The notes beneath the pieces are model-generated. The model saw nothing but the letters and a program-made list of their open reading frames with translations, searched no databases and was not told the origin of the DNA. From an uncultured Prevotella sp. (lineage in GTDB: Bacteria > Bacteroidota > Bacteroidia > Bacteroidales > Bacteroidaceae), in NCBI GenBank assembly GCA_947169685.1, contig CAMVQS010000003.1, positions 20,023-84,022 on the forward strand: DNA of 64,000 nucleotides. Direction: 5' to 3'. The position numbers and the translations under genes are program-made. Below are positions 48,756-58,932 of this stretch, in pieces; the first letter of the stretch is position 1, and every line of letters starts with the position of its first letter.

Positions 48756-50465
48756 ATGAGTAGAAGGCTGTATATATTGGTCATGATTTGGGGATGGAGC
48801 CTGTTGGCGTCAGCCCAGACATACGACTATTTCTTTCTGGAAGCCATGTGTGAGCGTCAGAAAGGAAACCACGACGCAGCCTTCGACCTGTTGCAGCATT
48901 GCATAGAAATTAATCCGAATGCTGCAGAGGCATATTTCTTTGTCGCGCAATATTACAGTTCCCTGAAACAGCAGGAACAGGCATTAACCTATTTGGAGAA
49001 AGCCTACGAGCTGAATCCGCAGAACTCCATTTACACGGAAACGTTGGCACAAGCTTACACAAGTGCGCATCAATACGAAAAGGCGATTGACGTGTTTGAG
49101 GCATTGTTTAACCGTGAGCCTGACCGTGACGATGTTTTGGCCATACTCTATGAGCTCTATCAGCGCAATGACCAGTTAGAGAAAGCTGTCTATGCCTTGG
49201 AACGTTTGGAAACACTTGACGGAAAAACCGAACGTCTGTCGCTGGCCAAGAGTGAGCTCTACACCCGCTTAGGAAACAAGAAAGCTGCTATTGCTGAGAT
49301 AAAGGCGTTGGCCGACCAATATCCCAACGATCTGAACTATCGTGTGATGTATGGAGATGCGCTGATGCAGAATGGTCAGAAGAAACAAGCCCTTTCCGTT
49401 TATCAAGGTGTATTGAAGGAAGAGCCGGACAATGTTCAGGCACAGCTATCCATGATTAGCTATTACGCTGCAGAAGGTGACACTGAGAAGGCTGACGAGA
49501 TGAACGAACGCGTGTTGCTTAATGACGATGTCGAACCTAGCGTACGCATGGAAATCATGCGTCGTGAAGTCATGAATAATCTTCAGAATGGCGGTGACAG
49601 TGTTCGCATTCTCAAGCTCTTTCATCGGTTGTTGTCCGTTCCAGAGCCTGATGCAGATATGGCACTGATGTGTGCCACCTATATGAAACTGCGCGAAATG
49701 CCTGCCGATAGTATCAATGGCATGTACGAACGCGTGTTGCAGATTGCTCCCGACAACTCTTATGCACGCCTGCAACTGGTTGCCTCGGCTTGGGACAAGG
49801 ACCAGCTCGACAAAGTCATAGAGCTATGTAAGGCTGCCAGACAGTATAATCCTGATGACATGGCGTTCTACTATTATCAGGGATTTGCCTACTATCGTCA
49901 GGACGATGTCGATAATGCTCTGGATGCCTTCCAGAATGGTGTGAGCGTCATCACAGAACAGAGCAATCCCGACTTAGCCAGTGACTTCTATGAGGTAATG
50001 GGTGAGTTGCTCTACAAAAAAGGCATGGTTCGCGAGGCTTTCGCTGCCTACGATTCCTGCCTGGTATGGAAAGAAGACAAAATCAGTTGTCTTAACAACT
50101 ATGCTTACTATCTCAGTGAGTTAGACGAGCAGCTGGAACGTGCAGAGCTTATGTCGTATAAGACCATTAAGGCTGAGCCCAAGAATGCCACATACTTAGA
50201 CACCTATGCCTGGATTCTTTTCAAGCAAGGGCGTTATTCTGAGGCGAAGATCTATATGGATCAGACATTACAAAACGACCCCGACACAAGTGCTGTTGTC
50301 TTGGAACATGCCGGCGACATCTATGCCAAGTGCAACGATCTTCAGCAGGCGCTCAACTACTGGCAGCAAGCACTTGACAAGTCTTCCGATGATTCGGAAA
50401 TCAAAGGCAAGCGGAAACAAATACTTATCAAAAAAATAAAACTCCAAAAATATATAAAAGAATGA
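48756..50465 (+). CDS. Tetratricopeptide repeat protein
   Basis: Multiple TPR motifs and a signal peptide. Confidence 0.85.
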   Translation: MSRRLYILVMIWGWSLLASAQTYDYFFLEAMCERQKGNHDAAFDLLQHCIEINPNAAEAYFFVAQYYSSLKQQEQALTYLEKAYELNPQNSIYTETLAQAYTSAHQYEKAIDVFEALFNREPDRDDVLAILYELYQRNDQLEKAVYALERLETLDGKTERLSLAKSELYTRLGNKKAAIAEIKALADQYPNDLNYRVMYGDALMQNGQKKQALSVYQGVLKEEPDNVQAQLSMISYYAAEGDTEKADEMNERVLLNDDVEPSVRMEIMRREVMNNLQNGGDSVRILKLFHRLLSVPEPDADMALMCATYMKLREMPADSINGMYERVLQIAPDNSYARLQLVASAWDKDQLDKVIELCKAARQYNPDDMAFYYYQGFAYYRQDDVDNALDAFQNGVSVITEQSNPDLASDFYEVMGELLYKKGMVREAFAAYDSCLVWKEDKISCLNNYAYYLSELDEQLERAELMSYKTIKAEPKNATYLDTYAWILFKQGRYSEAKIYMDQTLQNDPDTSAVVLEHAGDIYAKCNDLQQALNYWQQALDKSSDDSEIKGKRKQILIKKIKLQKYIKE

Positions 50466-51310
50466 AAGCATTAAATTATGTGAAGGTCTCCCTTTTGGCA
50501 GTACCGTTCCTCTTTGGAGGATGTAAGTCAAAGAAAGCAGTTGTTGAACCAGTCAAGCCTTTAACAGTAGAGGAAGTTAATCAGCAACACTTCTTACAGC
50601 AAGTGAATGACAATGCGCAGTATGCAAAGTTTCTGACTTCAAAGGTTAAGTTCTCTGTTGAAGTTGGAGTGCAGAAGCTCACACTGACGGGAAATCTGAA
50701 AATGAAACGCGACGATGTCATTCGTCTGCAACTCATGGCTTTCGGTTTTGTGGAAGCAGGACGTATCGAGTTGACGCCTGAATACGTTCTTATCATGGAC
50801 CGTATCAACAAGCAGTATATGAAGGCAACCTATGGTTCCATAGACTTCCTTCGTAACAGCGGTTTGAACTTCTACACCATGCAAGCTCTCTTCTGGAACG
50901 AACTGTTCGTACCTGGACAGACAAAGGTGTTGGATGCCTCGCTAAACAAAATGGATGCCGACATGAGTGGCGAAAATGCCATCATTTCACTGAATGACGG
51001 TAAGATGCAGTATCGTTGGCTGGCTACGAAGGATCAGGCTCAAATCCGTATGGCAAATATTATGTACGTTGACCAGTTCAAAGGAAATACTCAGTTAAAC
51101 TGGGACTATGAGGACTTCCACGTTCTGAACAGAAAGCCGTTCCCCTTCGAGCATAATATCACCTTTACGGTTCCTGAAAAGGAAGTCAAGCTTGGTATGA
51201 CGCTGAACTATGTCAAGCATGAGGACAACTGGGAGACACGTACTGACGTTTCATCCAGCTATCGTGAGGTGACTATTGACGAGATTCTTCGTCGATTCAT
51301 GGCACTTTAA
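50462..51310 (+). CDS. DUF4292-like lipoprotein
   Basis: 'FLFGGC|K' lipobox; conserved position between TPR and EnvC-like genes. Confidence 0.7.
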   Translation: MKALNYVKVSLLAVPFLFGGCKSKKAVVEPVKPLTVEEVNQQHFLQQVNDNAQYAKFLTSKVKFSVEVGVQKLTLTGNLKMKRDDVIRLQLMAFGFVEAGRIELTPEYVLIMDRINKQYMKATYGSIDFLRNSGLNFYTMQALFWNELFVPGQTKVLDASLNKMDADMSGENAIISLNDGKMQYRWLATKDQAQIRMANIMYVDQFKGNTQLNWDYEDFHVLNRKPFPFEHNITFTVPEKEVKLGMTLNYVKHEDNWETRTDVSSSYREVTIDEILRRFMAL

Positions 51311-51318
51311 CGTCTTAA

Positions 51319-52905
51319 ATGAAAAAGTTTCTTCTCGTACAACTTCTGTTGTTATGCTTCTGTCTGACTTCTTACGCCCAACAGCGTAAGAAGGTGACCA
51401 AGAAGCCTACAACTACTGCTGTGCAGAAAAAAAAGCCTGCACAGCAGAAGAAGCCTGTTGCCAATAAAAAGAAAAAGAAGCCCACCACCAATGCTTCCAT
51501 TCAGGGCTTGCAGAAAGAACGTCAACAGCTGCAGCAGAAGATTAGAGAGCAGGAACGTCGTCTGCGCGATAATGAGAAGGACGTGAAAAAACGACTTCAG
51601 ACGCTGATGGTGCTCAACACAGAGATTGAGGACAAGAAACGCAACATCGAGGCTACACGCATTGACCTGACCCACTTGAACGACACCATTGACCTGCTCG
51701 GCCAACAAATGATACAACTGCAGAATCAGCTCGACCAGTTCAAACGGGAATACATTAGGTCCGTCCGTTACATGCATCGTAACCGTTCGGCACAAAGCAA
51801 ACTGATGTTTATCTTCAGTGCCAAGAATTTCTCGCAAATGTATCGTCGCCTGATTTTCATGCGACACTATGCCAGCTATCAGCGGACACAGGGTGAGGCT
51901 ATTATCCAGAAGAAGAACGAGCTGACCCATGTCCAGGCAGTGCTGTTGGCGGCTAAGGACAATAAAGATAAGCTGCTCAAACGTGACCTCCAAACCCATC
52001 AGGAGCTCGAGAACTCCCAGATAGAGCAAAAGAAGGTCGTATCCACGTTACAGAAGGAGCACAAGACCATCGAGGCGCTCATTGCCGACCACCGTAAGCG
52101 TGACGCGGAATTAAACTCAAGAATCGACAGGCTGATAGCAGAGGAGGTGGCTCGTGCCAAAGCCCGTGCTGAGGCAGAAGCCAAGCGCAAGGCTGAGGCA
52201 GAGGCTGCTCGTAAGCGCAAGGAGGAGCTGGCTCGTAAGAAGGCAGAGGCCGAACGCATTGAACGTGAAAATAAACGTCGTATTGCCGAGGCCAAGGCCA
52301 AGGAGGAACGTCTGAAAGCTCAGGCACGCGCTGCCGAGAAGAAAGAAAGACGTGAGGCCGAACGTCTGGCCCGTGAAGCAGAACGTGAGCGTCTGGCTGC
52401 AGAGCGACGGGCTGCAGAGGAACGTCGTGCTAACGAACGGGAAATCGCTGCTGCCAGACGTGAGACGGATTTGGCTAACTCCATATCGGCAGAAGACCTC
52501 CGACTAAGTAATAACTTCGAGAACAATCGCGGTCGTTTCCCCATGCCCATCAGTGGTTCCTATCAGGTTGTCAACAGCTTTGGACAATATAATGTGGAAG
52601 GTCTGAAGAACGTTCGTCTCGACAATAAGGGTGTCAACCTAAAAGGTCAGGCAGGTGCTGTCGTACGTTGCATCTTTACTGGCGAAGTGACTACCGTGTT
52701 CAATTATTCCGGATCAACATGTGTCATCATACGTCATGGTAGTTACTTCTCCGTCTATGGAAACTTAGGCAGTGTCTCCGTCAAGCGGGGTCAGAATGTG
52801 GGTACGGGTCAGGCTCTTGGTACCGTGGCTTCTGACAATATTCTCCAGTTCCAGCTACGTAAGGGAAGAACGCCCCTGAACCCCATGCAGTGGCTGCGCC
52901 GCTAA
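51319..52905 (+). CDS. EnvC-like murein hydrolase activator (degenerate M23 domain, coiled coil)
   Basis: Long Lys/Glu/Ala coiled coil and C-term 'GVNLKGQAGAVVRCIFTGEVTTVFNYSGSTCVIIRHGSYFSVYGNL'. Confidence 0.88.
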   Translation: MKKFLLVQLLLLCFCLTSYAQQRKKVTKKPTTTAVQKKKPAQQKKPVANKKKKKPTTNASIQGLQKERQQLQQKIREQERRLRDNEKDVKKRLQTLMVLNTEIEDKKRNIEATRIDLTHLNDTIDLLGQQMIQLQNQLDQFKREYIRSVRYMHRNRSAQSKLMFIFSAKNFSQMYRRLIFMRHYASYQRTQGEAIIQKKNELTHVQAVLLAAKDNKDKLLKRDLQTHQELENSQIEQKKVVSTLQKEHKTIEALIADHRKRDAELNSRIDRLIAEEVARAKARAEAEAKRKAEAEAARKRKEELARKKAEAERIERENKRRIAEAKAKEERLKAQARAAEKKERREAERLAREAERERLAAERRAAEERRANEREIAAARRETDLANSISAEDLRLSNNFENNRGRFPMPISGSYQVVNSFGQYNVEGLKNVRLDNKGVNLKGQAGAVVRCIFTGEVTTVFNYSGSTCVIIRHGSYFSVYGNLGSVSVKRGQNVGTGQALGTVASDNILQFQLRKGRTPLNPMQWLRR

Positions 52906-53957
52906 CCCCTGATAACCTTAAGATAAGTACGGATGGCGTCTTCTAATTCGGAGATGCAGATGAATTCGTCTGCTGAATGCGAACGGGCAGACTCTCCAGG
53001 ACCCAGTTTCAGCGAGGGGAACGGCATCAGCGCCTGGTCGCTCAAAGTGGGGGAGCCAAAAGGTTTCATTCCCATATTTATACAACGCATCACCAGCGGA
53101 TGTCCAATGGGGATATGCGATGATGACAGTCGGAACGAACGGGCCTTCAGCTCACATTTCTTCATGTGCTTTTGCAGGAAGGCAAACAAGTATTCATTCT
53201 GGTAAAACTCGTTGGTACGCACGTCGATGATGAAGTGGCACTCGTCAGGCACGACGTTATGCTGTGTGCCACTGTTGATGACTGTCACGCTCATCTTCGT
53301 CGGTCCTAGCAAACGACTCTCCTTCTTAAACCTGTAGTCACGCAGCCATACAAGGTCATCAAGAGCTTCATAGATAGCATTCACGCCCTCGTTGCGGGCA
53401 GCATGTCCACTCTTTCCTCGGGCAACACCGTCAATGACCATCAGTCCTTTCTCGGCTATGGCAGGCTGCATACCTGTCGGCTCGCCCACAATCGCCACGT
53501 CAATATGCGGCAACTGCGGCAACACCATCGAAAGGCCGTTCTGTCCACTCACCTCTTCTTCTGCCGAGGCTACATAGATAATATTATAGGGAATGTCCTG
53601 CTCCTGCGAGAGAATCCTGAATACCTGTAGCAGCGAGACCAGTCCTCCTCCGCAATCGTTAGCACCCAGACCGTAGAGACGGTCGTCTTCTATGGACGGC
53701 TTGTAGGGATCACGCGTCCACGTGCTAACAGGCTTCACCGTGTCAATATGGGCATTGAGCAGCAACGTCTCACGGTTTTCGTCCATGTGACCGTATGCCA
53801 CGATATTGTTTCCTATACGTTGAGGATTCAGTCCCCATTCCTCCATTTGTGCCTGCAATACTTCTGCTGCCAGCACCTCATCGCGGCTGATACTGGGTTT
53901 CGTTATCAGACACTCCAACAACTCGACCGCATCCTGCGTATATTTCTTTATCTCCAT
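52902..53957 (-). CDS. M20 family peptidase, ArgE/acetylornithine (citrulline) deacetylase-like
   Basis: 'LLLNAHIDTVKPV', 'YGLGANDCGGGLVSLL', 'ASAEEEVSGQNG', 'GPGESARSHSADEF'. Confidence 0.88.
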   Translation of the reverse strand: MEIKKYTQDAVELLECLITKPSISRDEVLAAEVLQAQMEEWGLNPQRIGNNIVAYGHMDENRETLLLNAHIDTVKPVSTWTRDPYKPSIEDDRLYGLGANDCGGGLVSLLQVFRILSQEQDIPYNIIYVASAEEEVSGQNGLSMVLPQLPHIDVAIVGEPTGMQPAIAEKGLMVIDGVARGKSGHAARNEGVNAIYEALDDLVWLRDYRFKKESRLLGPTKMSVTVINSGTQHNVVPDECHFIIDVRTNEFYQNEYLFAFLQKHMKKCELKARSFRLSSSHIPIGHPLVMRCINMGMKPFGSPTLSDQALMPFPSLKLGPGESARSHSADEFICISELEDAIRTYLKVIRG

Positions 53958-53981
53958 TTTGACCTCAATGATATCTCAGAA

Positions 53982-55736
53982 CTACCAGGTATGCTGCACC
54001 AGCGACATGACACGGAGGAAGTTGCCTCCCCATATCTTCTGGATGTCAGCCTCTGAATAACGCTGTAAGAGCAACTGACGTGTGAAGTTCAGCAGCTCGG
54101 AAGAGTCGGCAAGGCCGCGAACCCCACCGTCACCATCGAAGTCAGTTCCCAGACCCACGTGGTCGATACCCATCACCTGTACGGCATGCTCCAAGTGGCG
54201 CATGGCATCCAGGATGGTAGCCTCACCCTCCTTGCAGAGGAAGCCAGGATAGAGCGTTACCTGCATGACACCCCCACGTGCTGCCAAGGCACGCATCTGG
54301 TCGTCTGTCAGGTTACGGGGATGGTCGCAGAGTGCCCTGCAGCTGCTGTGCGAACAGACAATGGGCTGCTGGCTGATGTCGAGGGCATCGTAAAAGCTTT
54401 TCTCTGCCGCATGGCTCAAATCCACCATGATGCCCAGGCTGTTCATCTTCTGAATGACCTGCTGACCAAAGGGTGACACACCGTTGTGTGTATGACTGCC
54501 CTTGGCAGAGTCGCAGATATCATTGTCGCCATTGTGGCAAAGGGTCATATAGACGATGCCACGCTCCGCAAAGTGTTGCAGGTTCTGCAGGTCACCATTC
54601 AAAGCCAATCCGTTCTCAATGCCCAGCATGATGCTCTTGCGTCCGTTGCGTTTGTTCTCGTAAAGGTCAGCCGGTGTACGGGCAATCTTCAGATAATCTT
54701 TGTGTTTCTCTACAATGGCCTCAATCTGGTCAAAGATGAGGTCAGCATATTCTTTTGGGCCGCTGACCGGCGCCTCAACCTTCGAAGGAAAGGTCTCACC
54801 GGCCTTGGGCTGTGGCAGGTAAGCCACCATGATGGTAGCATCCTGACGGCCTTCTGTCATCTTGTGCAGGTCAACGAGAATCTTTGGGTCGCGATGGCCG
54901 AAATCCACTCCCTGCGGAAACAGCATCGGCGTGTCACAATGGGTGTCGAGCGTCAGCGTCCGATGGTGCAGACGGCAAACCTCGCGATGGCATGCTGCCT
55001 CCTTTACGAGCCACTGGAACAGGGGCAGTCCGTCTTCGAGACACTCCGGATGCCACTGCACACCCACGATACTCTTATACTCACAGCTCTCCACAGCCTC
55101 GATAATGCCATCAGCCGAACGTGCTGTCACGCGGAAATGCGGGCCAGCATCATCGACTGCCTGATGGTGGAAGGAGTTGACGAAGAGAAAACCCTCCTTA
55201 TATATATTAAATAAGGTGGAGTCGGGTTCGACGGTGATGGAGTGGGTAGGTTCCGAGCGGCGTGCATCCTGGGAGTGCCTGATGGTGGCCACCTCCGAGA
55301 TGTCCTGCATCACGTGTCCGTCCAGCGCCATCGCCAGCGTCTGGATGCCTCGGCAGATGCCCAATATGGGAATCTGACGGTTGTAGGCCAGTCGGGTGAT
55401 GAGCAGTTCAGGCAGGTCGCGCTCACTGTTGATGCCTCCCAGACGCGGCGAGGGCTCCTCGCCACAGTACAGGGGGTTATAGTCGGCACCGCCACTCAAC
55501 AACAGTCCGTCAATATGCTCAAGGGTGTTGATAATGGTATCCGTATCGCTGAGCGGGGGGATGATGACGGGCACGCCACCAGCCCTGAGCACAGATTTGT
55601 AGTAGGCCTCACCCAGCTTACAATCGGGCTCGGCATAGTTGCCCGTAATACCAATGACGGGTTTACGTTGTGCCTCAGGGAACGTCGCATAGACAGTGGT
55701 TGCCAACTGCGACTGCCAGTCGAACCTGCTGTCCAT
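53982..55736 (-). CDS. Fusion: N-terminal gamma-glutamyl-gamma-aminobutyrate hydrolase (peptidase C26) + C-terminal membrane dipeptidase (M19)
   Basis: 'GGADYNPLYCGEEP...ILGICRGIQTLA...VGVQWHPE' (C26) then 'LTLDTHCDTPMLF...MVDLSHAAEKSFYDAL...PIVCSHSSCRALCDHPRNLTDDQM' (M19). Confidence 0.9.
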   Translation of the reverse strand: MDSRFDWQSQLATTVYATFPEAQRKPVIGITGNYAEPDCKLGEAYYKSVLRAGGVPVIIPPLSDTDTIINTLEHIDGLLLSGGADYNPLYCGEEPSPRLGGINSERDLPELLITRLAYNRQIPILGICRGIQTLAMALDGHVMQDISEVATIRHSQDARRSEPTHSITVEPDSTLFNIYKEGFLFVNSFHHQAVDDAGPHFRVTARSADGIIEAVESCEYKSIVGVQWHPECLEDGLPLFQWLVKEAACHREVCRLHHRTLTLDTHCDTPMLFPQGVDFGHRDPKILVDLHKMTEGRQDATIMVAYLPQPKAGETFPSKVEAPVSGPKEYADLIFDQIEAIVEKHKDYLKIARTPADLYENKRNGRKSIMLGIENGLALNGDLQNLQHFAERGIVYMTLCHNGDNDICDSAKGSHTHNGVSPFGQQVIQKMNSLGIMVDLSHAAEKSFYDALDISQQPIVCSHSSCRALCDHPRNLTDDQMRALAARGGVMQVTLYPGFLCKEGEATILDAMRHLEHAVQVMGIDHVGLGTDFDGDGGVRGLADSSELLNFTRQLLLQRYSEADIQKIWGGNFLRVMSLVQHTW

Positions 55737-55738
55737 AC

Positions 55739-56200
55739 TTAATCCACTTGAACGGGAATTTCGCGCTTGATGCTTTGTTCAAGCGAGATGAGTGTCTCCG
55801 TAGCCACCACGCCGGGAATGTCCTGCAACTGTCCGTTGAGCAGGTGCATCAGCTGTTCGTTGTCACGAGCATAGAGTTTGACGAGCATGGTGTAGGGACC
55901 TGTAGTAAAGTGGCATTCCACGACTTCGGGAATGTGCTGCAAACGTTCTACTACAGTGCGATACATGCTACCTCGCTCGAGGGTGATGCCCACATAGGTA
56001 CAAGTGGAGTACCCCAGGCTTTTGGGATTCACGTCGAATCCGCTACCCATGATGACCTCACCCTCGATGAGGTGCTGTACGCGTTGGTGGATGGCAGCAC
56101 GCGAGACATTACATTCTGCGGCTACATCCTTGAAGGGGATACGAGCATTCTTCGAGAGAATACTCAGTATCTTTTTGTCAAGATTATCAATTTTGTCCAT
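55739..56200 (-). CDS. Lrp/AsnC family transcriptional regulator
   Basis: 'MDKIDNLDKKILSILSKNARIPFKDVAAECNVSRAAIHQRVQHL'. Confidence 0.93.
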   Translation of the reverse strand: MDKIDNLDKKILSILSKNARIPFKDVAAECNVSRAAIHQRVQHLIEGEVIMGSGFDVNPKSLGYSTCTYVGITLERGSMYRTVVERLQHIPEVVECHFTTGPYTMLVKLYARDNEQLMHLLNGQLQDIPGVVATETLISLEQSIKREIPVQVD

Positions 56201-56290
56201 ACTATTTGTTCTTAGCGATAGCAAAAGTAAGCAAAATTGACGAAACAAACAACATTTTGCGCGAAAAAATGCGTTTTTCGTTGCAAATGT

Positions 56291-57238
56291 TTACTTACGC
56301 TTCTTCTTGACAGGCTTTTTGACGGGTTTTTTCACATCTTTCTTCACGACAGGCGTGGTGACAACAGGCGTGCGGCCTTCAATGTCTATCAGCTCCACGT
56401 CGAAGATGAGTGCAGAGAAAGGCTTGATCTGACCCTGTTCCTTCTCGCCGTATGCCAGTTCGTAAGGAATGTAGAGTGTCCACTTGCTGCCTACGGGCAT
56501 CATCGTGAGAGCCTCTGTCCAACCCTTGATGACCTGATTAGCGCGGAAAGAGACAGGCTGGTCGCCATGACGGGCAGAGGAGTCAAAGACGGTACCGTCA
56601 ACCAGACGACCCTCGTACTTCACCTTCACCGTTTCCGTTGCCTTGGGAATGTCACCCGTTCCGGCCTTCAGCACCTTGTATTGCAAACCACTGGGCAGCA
56701 CCACCACGCTGGTATCCTTGGCGTTCTCAGCCAGGAAAGCACGGCCAGCCTCACGGTTCGGACCATACAGGCGCTCGTTCTTCAGCTCGATGTCCTCTGC
56801 CAGCGTTGCCTGGAAGAAGGCACCTGCGCCGTCAATGGTCTTGAAGATGGTGGTGTCATTGTGGAGTGCATCGATGAAACCTTTGTAGAACATCTCGACA
56901 GAGATGACGTCCTGCGTACCCTGGAAACGGTTCTGCACGTCGGGCAACATACGTCCGCTAACCTGCGAAGCGATGTCGAGACCGGCAGCATAAGCCTTGA
57001 ATGTGGGGTCGTCGGTATGCTTCAGGTACTCCTGGAAACCACGGATGAAGTCATCCATCTTCGTGGTATCTACGCCTGCCTGACGAGACAGGTAAGGAAT
57101 CAGTCCAATGGTGTAGTTCATGCCTGCTGCGTAACTCACTGAGTCGCTGCGGCTCAACTCAACATTCTGTGCACTGACGGAATGAAAAGAGGCACCCATC
57201 ATGAGGATGAGTGCCCATGTATAAAACGAACGTTTCAT
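56291..57238 (-). CDS. FKBP-type peptidyl-prolyl cis-trans isomerase
   Basis: 'VKVKYEGRLVDGTVFDSSARHGDQPVSFRANQVIKGWTEAL'. Confidence 0.93.
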   Translation of the reverse strand: MKRSFYTWALILMMGASFHSVSAQNVELSRSDSVSYAAGMNYTIGLIPYLSRQAGVDTTKMDDFIRGFQEYLKHTDDPTFKAYAAGLDIASQVSGRMLPDVQNRFQGTQDVISVEMFYKGFIDALHNDTTIFKTIDGAGAFFQATLAEDIELKNERLYGPNREAGRAFLAENAKDTSVVVLPSGLQYKVLKAGTGDIPKATETVKVKYEGRLVDGTVFDSSARHGDQPVSFRANQVIKGWTEALTMMPVGSKWTLYIPYELAYGEKEQGQIKPFSALIFDVELIDIEGRTPVVTTPVVKKDVKKPVKKPVKKKRK

Positions 57239-58152
57239 TATTTTTTATTCTTGACTTCGAGCAACTGAATCTTGAAAATCAGAGCAGAGTAAGGCTTGAT
57301 CTGTCCAGCCTGACGCTCGCCGTAAGCCAGCTCCTGGGGAATATAGACCTCCCACTCAGAACCTGCAGGCATACGGGTAAGAGCCTCGGTCCAACCCTTG
57401 ATGACACGGTTAACGTACATCTCAGCGGGCTCGCCACGCTGCAGAGAACTGTCGAATACAGTACCGTCGATGAGCTTACCCTCGTAGTGTACCTTTACCA
57501 GAGAAGTGTCGGCAGGAATGGCGCCAGCACCTTCCTTGATGACCTTGTACTGAATGAATGAGTTGACCTTCTTTCCGTCGGGCATGTCAACAGCAACGGG
57601 AAGCACCTTCACGCCGTCCTTCTTGGCATTGGCAGCGAGGTAGTTCTCACACTCCTTCTTGTAAGCACCAAACTCCTTCTCGGTAGCCTTGGTCTTGATT
57701 TCCTGCATCTTGGTGTTGGCGGTCTGCTGAGCCTGCTCCATAGTCATCAGGCCCTGCTTGCCGGTAGTAGCGGTAATGAAACCTGCCATGAAGTTCTTCA
57801 GAGAAATAGTCTGAGTAGAATCCTCACCAAACAGCTGACGGTTGATGGCCTTCACCATCTGGTTGCTGATCTGCTGACCAATCTGGATACCAGCATAGTA
57901 AGCCACCTTCTTCTTGTCCTCACCTGCATTGGCGCCTTCGTTCATACCCTTGACAAACTCGTCCATGTAAGCAGTGTCAACACCAAGAGAGTTTACTAAG
58001 TACTCTTTCAGACCCTGAGTCTGAGACATACCCAGTGCATAGCTGACGGTGTCAATGTCGTTCTTCAAATCGGCATTCGGAGTGCCGTTACCGCATGATG
58101 TGAATGCAACTGCGGCGATAGCCATAGCGGCTACAAAAGTTAACTTTTTCAT
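57238..58152 (-). CDS. FKBP-type peptidyl-prolyl cis-trans isomerase (lipoprotein)
   Basis: 'VKVHYEGKLIDGTVFDSSLQRGEPAEMYVNRVIKGWTEAL', lipobox 'AFTSC|G'. Confidence 0.93.
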   Translation of the reverse strand: MKKLTFVAAMAIAAVAFTSCGNGTPNADLKNDIDTVSYALGMSQTQGLKEYLVNSLGVDTAYMDEFVKGMNEGANAGEDKKKVAYYAGIQIGQQISNQMVKAINRQLFGEDSTQTISLKNFMAGFITATTGKQGLMTMEQAQQTANTKMQEIKTKATEKEFGAYKKECENYLAANAKKDGVKVLPVAVDMPDGKKVNSFIQYKVIKEGAGAIPADTSLVKVHYEGKLIDGTVFDSSLQRGEPAEMYVNRVIKGWTEALTRMPAGSEWEVYIPQELAYGERQAGQIKPYSALIFKIQLLEVKNKK

Positions 58153-58206
58153 TTTTAATGTTGAATATTTAATGTTGAATGTTTAATGTTGAATGTTTAA
58201 TGTTTT
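58152..58206. repeat. Degenerate tandem heptamer repeat (AATGTTG/AATGTTT/AATATTT)
   Basis: Intergenic sequence has 7-bp periodicity. Confidence 0.8.
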
Positions 58207-58208
58207 TC

Positions 58209-58814
58209 TTACATCACCTTGATGAGCTCCACGTCGAAAATCAGCGCTGCATAGGGAGGAATCGATGCGCCTGCACCACCCTCACCGTAAGCCAGGCGGT
58301 AGGGGATGAAGAAGCGGTACTTGGCACCCTCCTGCATCAGCTGCAGACCTTCCGTCCAACCGGCAATCACCTGCTGCAAGCCAAACACAGCGGGTTCACC
58401 GCGCTGTACGCTGGAGTCAAACACGGTGCCGTCGATGAGGAAGCCCTCGTAGTGACACTTCACGCTGTCCTTGGCGGTCGGCTTCTTGCCGTTACCTTCC
58501 TTCAGCACCTGATACTGCAGGCCGCTGGGCAGGGTCACCACGCCGTCCTTCTTGGCGTTCTCAGACAGATACTTCTCGCCGGCCTCCTTGTGCACCTTGC
58601 CTTTCTCGGCACGTTCCTTGTTCAATTTCTCTTCCTGTGCAGCGAAATAGTCCTGCACAATCTGCTGGGCGTCGCGGTTCGACACCTTCAGATCATTGCC
58701 TGCCAGCACGTCCTTGATGGCAGCAGCAAAGTCGTCGATGTTCAGGTCGTTAGCACCCATTTGCGCCAACTGACGACCAATGCCCAACCCCAGGGCATAA
58801 CTCACCTTATCCAT
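58209..58814 (-). CDS. FKBP-type peptidyl-prolyl cis-trans isomerase
   Basis: 'VKCHYEGFLIDGTVFDSSVQRGEPAVFGLQQVIAGWTEGL'. Confidence 0.93.
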   Translation of the reverse strand: MDKVSYALGLGIGRQLAQMGANDLNIDDFAAAIKDVLAGNDLKVSNRDAQQIVQDYFAAQEEKLNKERAEKGKVHKEAGEKYLSENAKKDGVVTLPSGLQYQVLKEGNGKKPTAKDSVKCHYEGFLIDGTVFDSSVQRGEPAVFGLQQVIAGWTEGLQLMQEGAKYRFFIPYRLAYGEGGAGASIPPYAALIFDVELIKVM

Positions 58815-58932
58815 TGTTCTTTCTCTAATAAAAAATTGTACGTTTTATAAAACGGGTGCAAAGTTAGTACAATTTAGAGATAATGCAAAATAAATTAGGA
58901 ATTATTTGCACCAAACATGGTGAATATTCTCC

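Noticed and set aside
51352-52029. 225-aa minus-strand ORF
   Set aside because: Antisense to the EnvC-like coiled coil; Leu/Ser-rich shadow of Lys/Glu/Gln codons.
54486-55214. 242-aa plus-strand ORF
   Set aside because: Antisense to the C26-M19 fusion gene; shadow ORF.
56237-57142. 301-aa plus-strand ORF
   Set aside because: Antisense to an FKBP gene; no recognisable motifs.
56291-58814. Three FKBP genes as an unusual expansion
   Set aside because: Tandem FKBP genes are, to my knowledge, common in this phylum; reported as features only.
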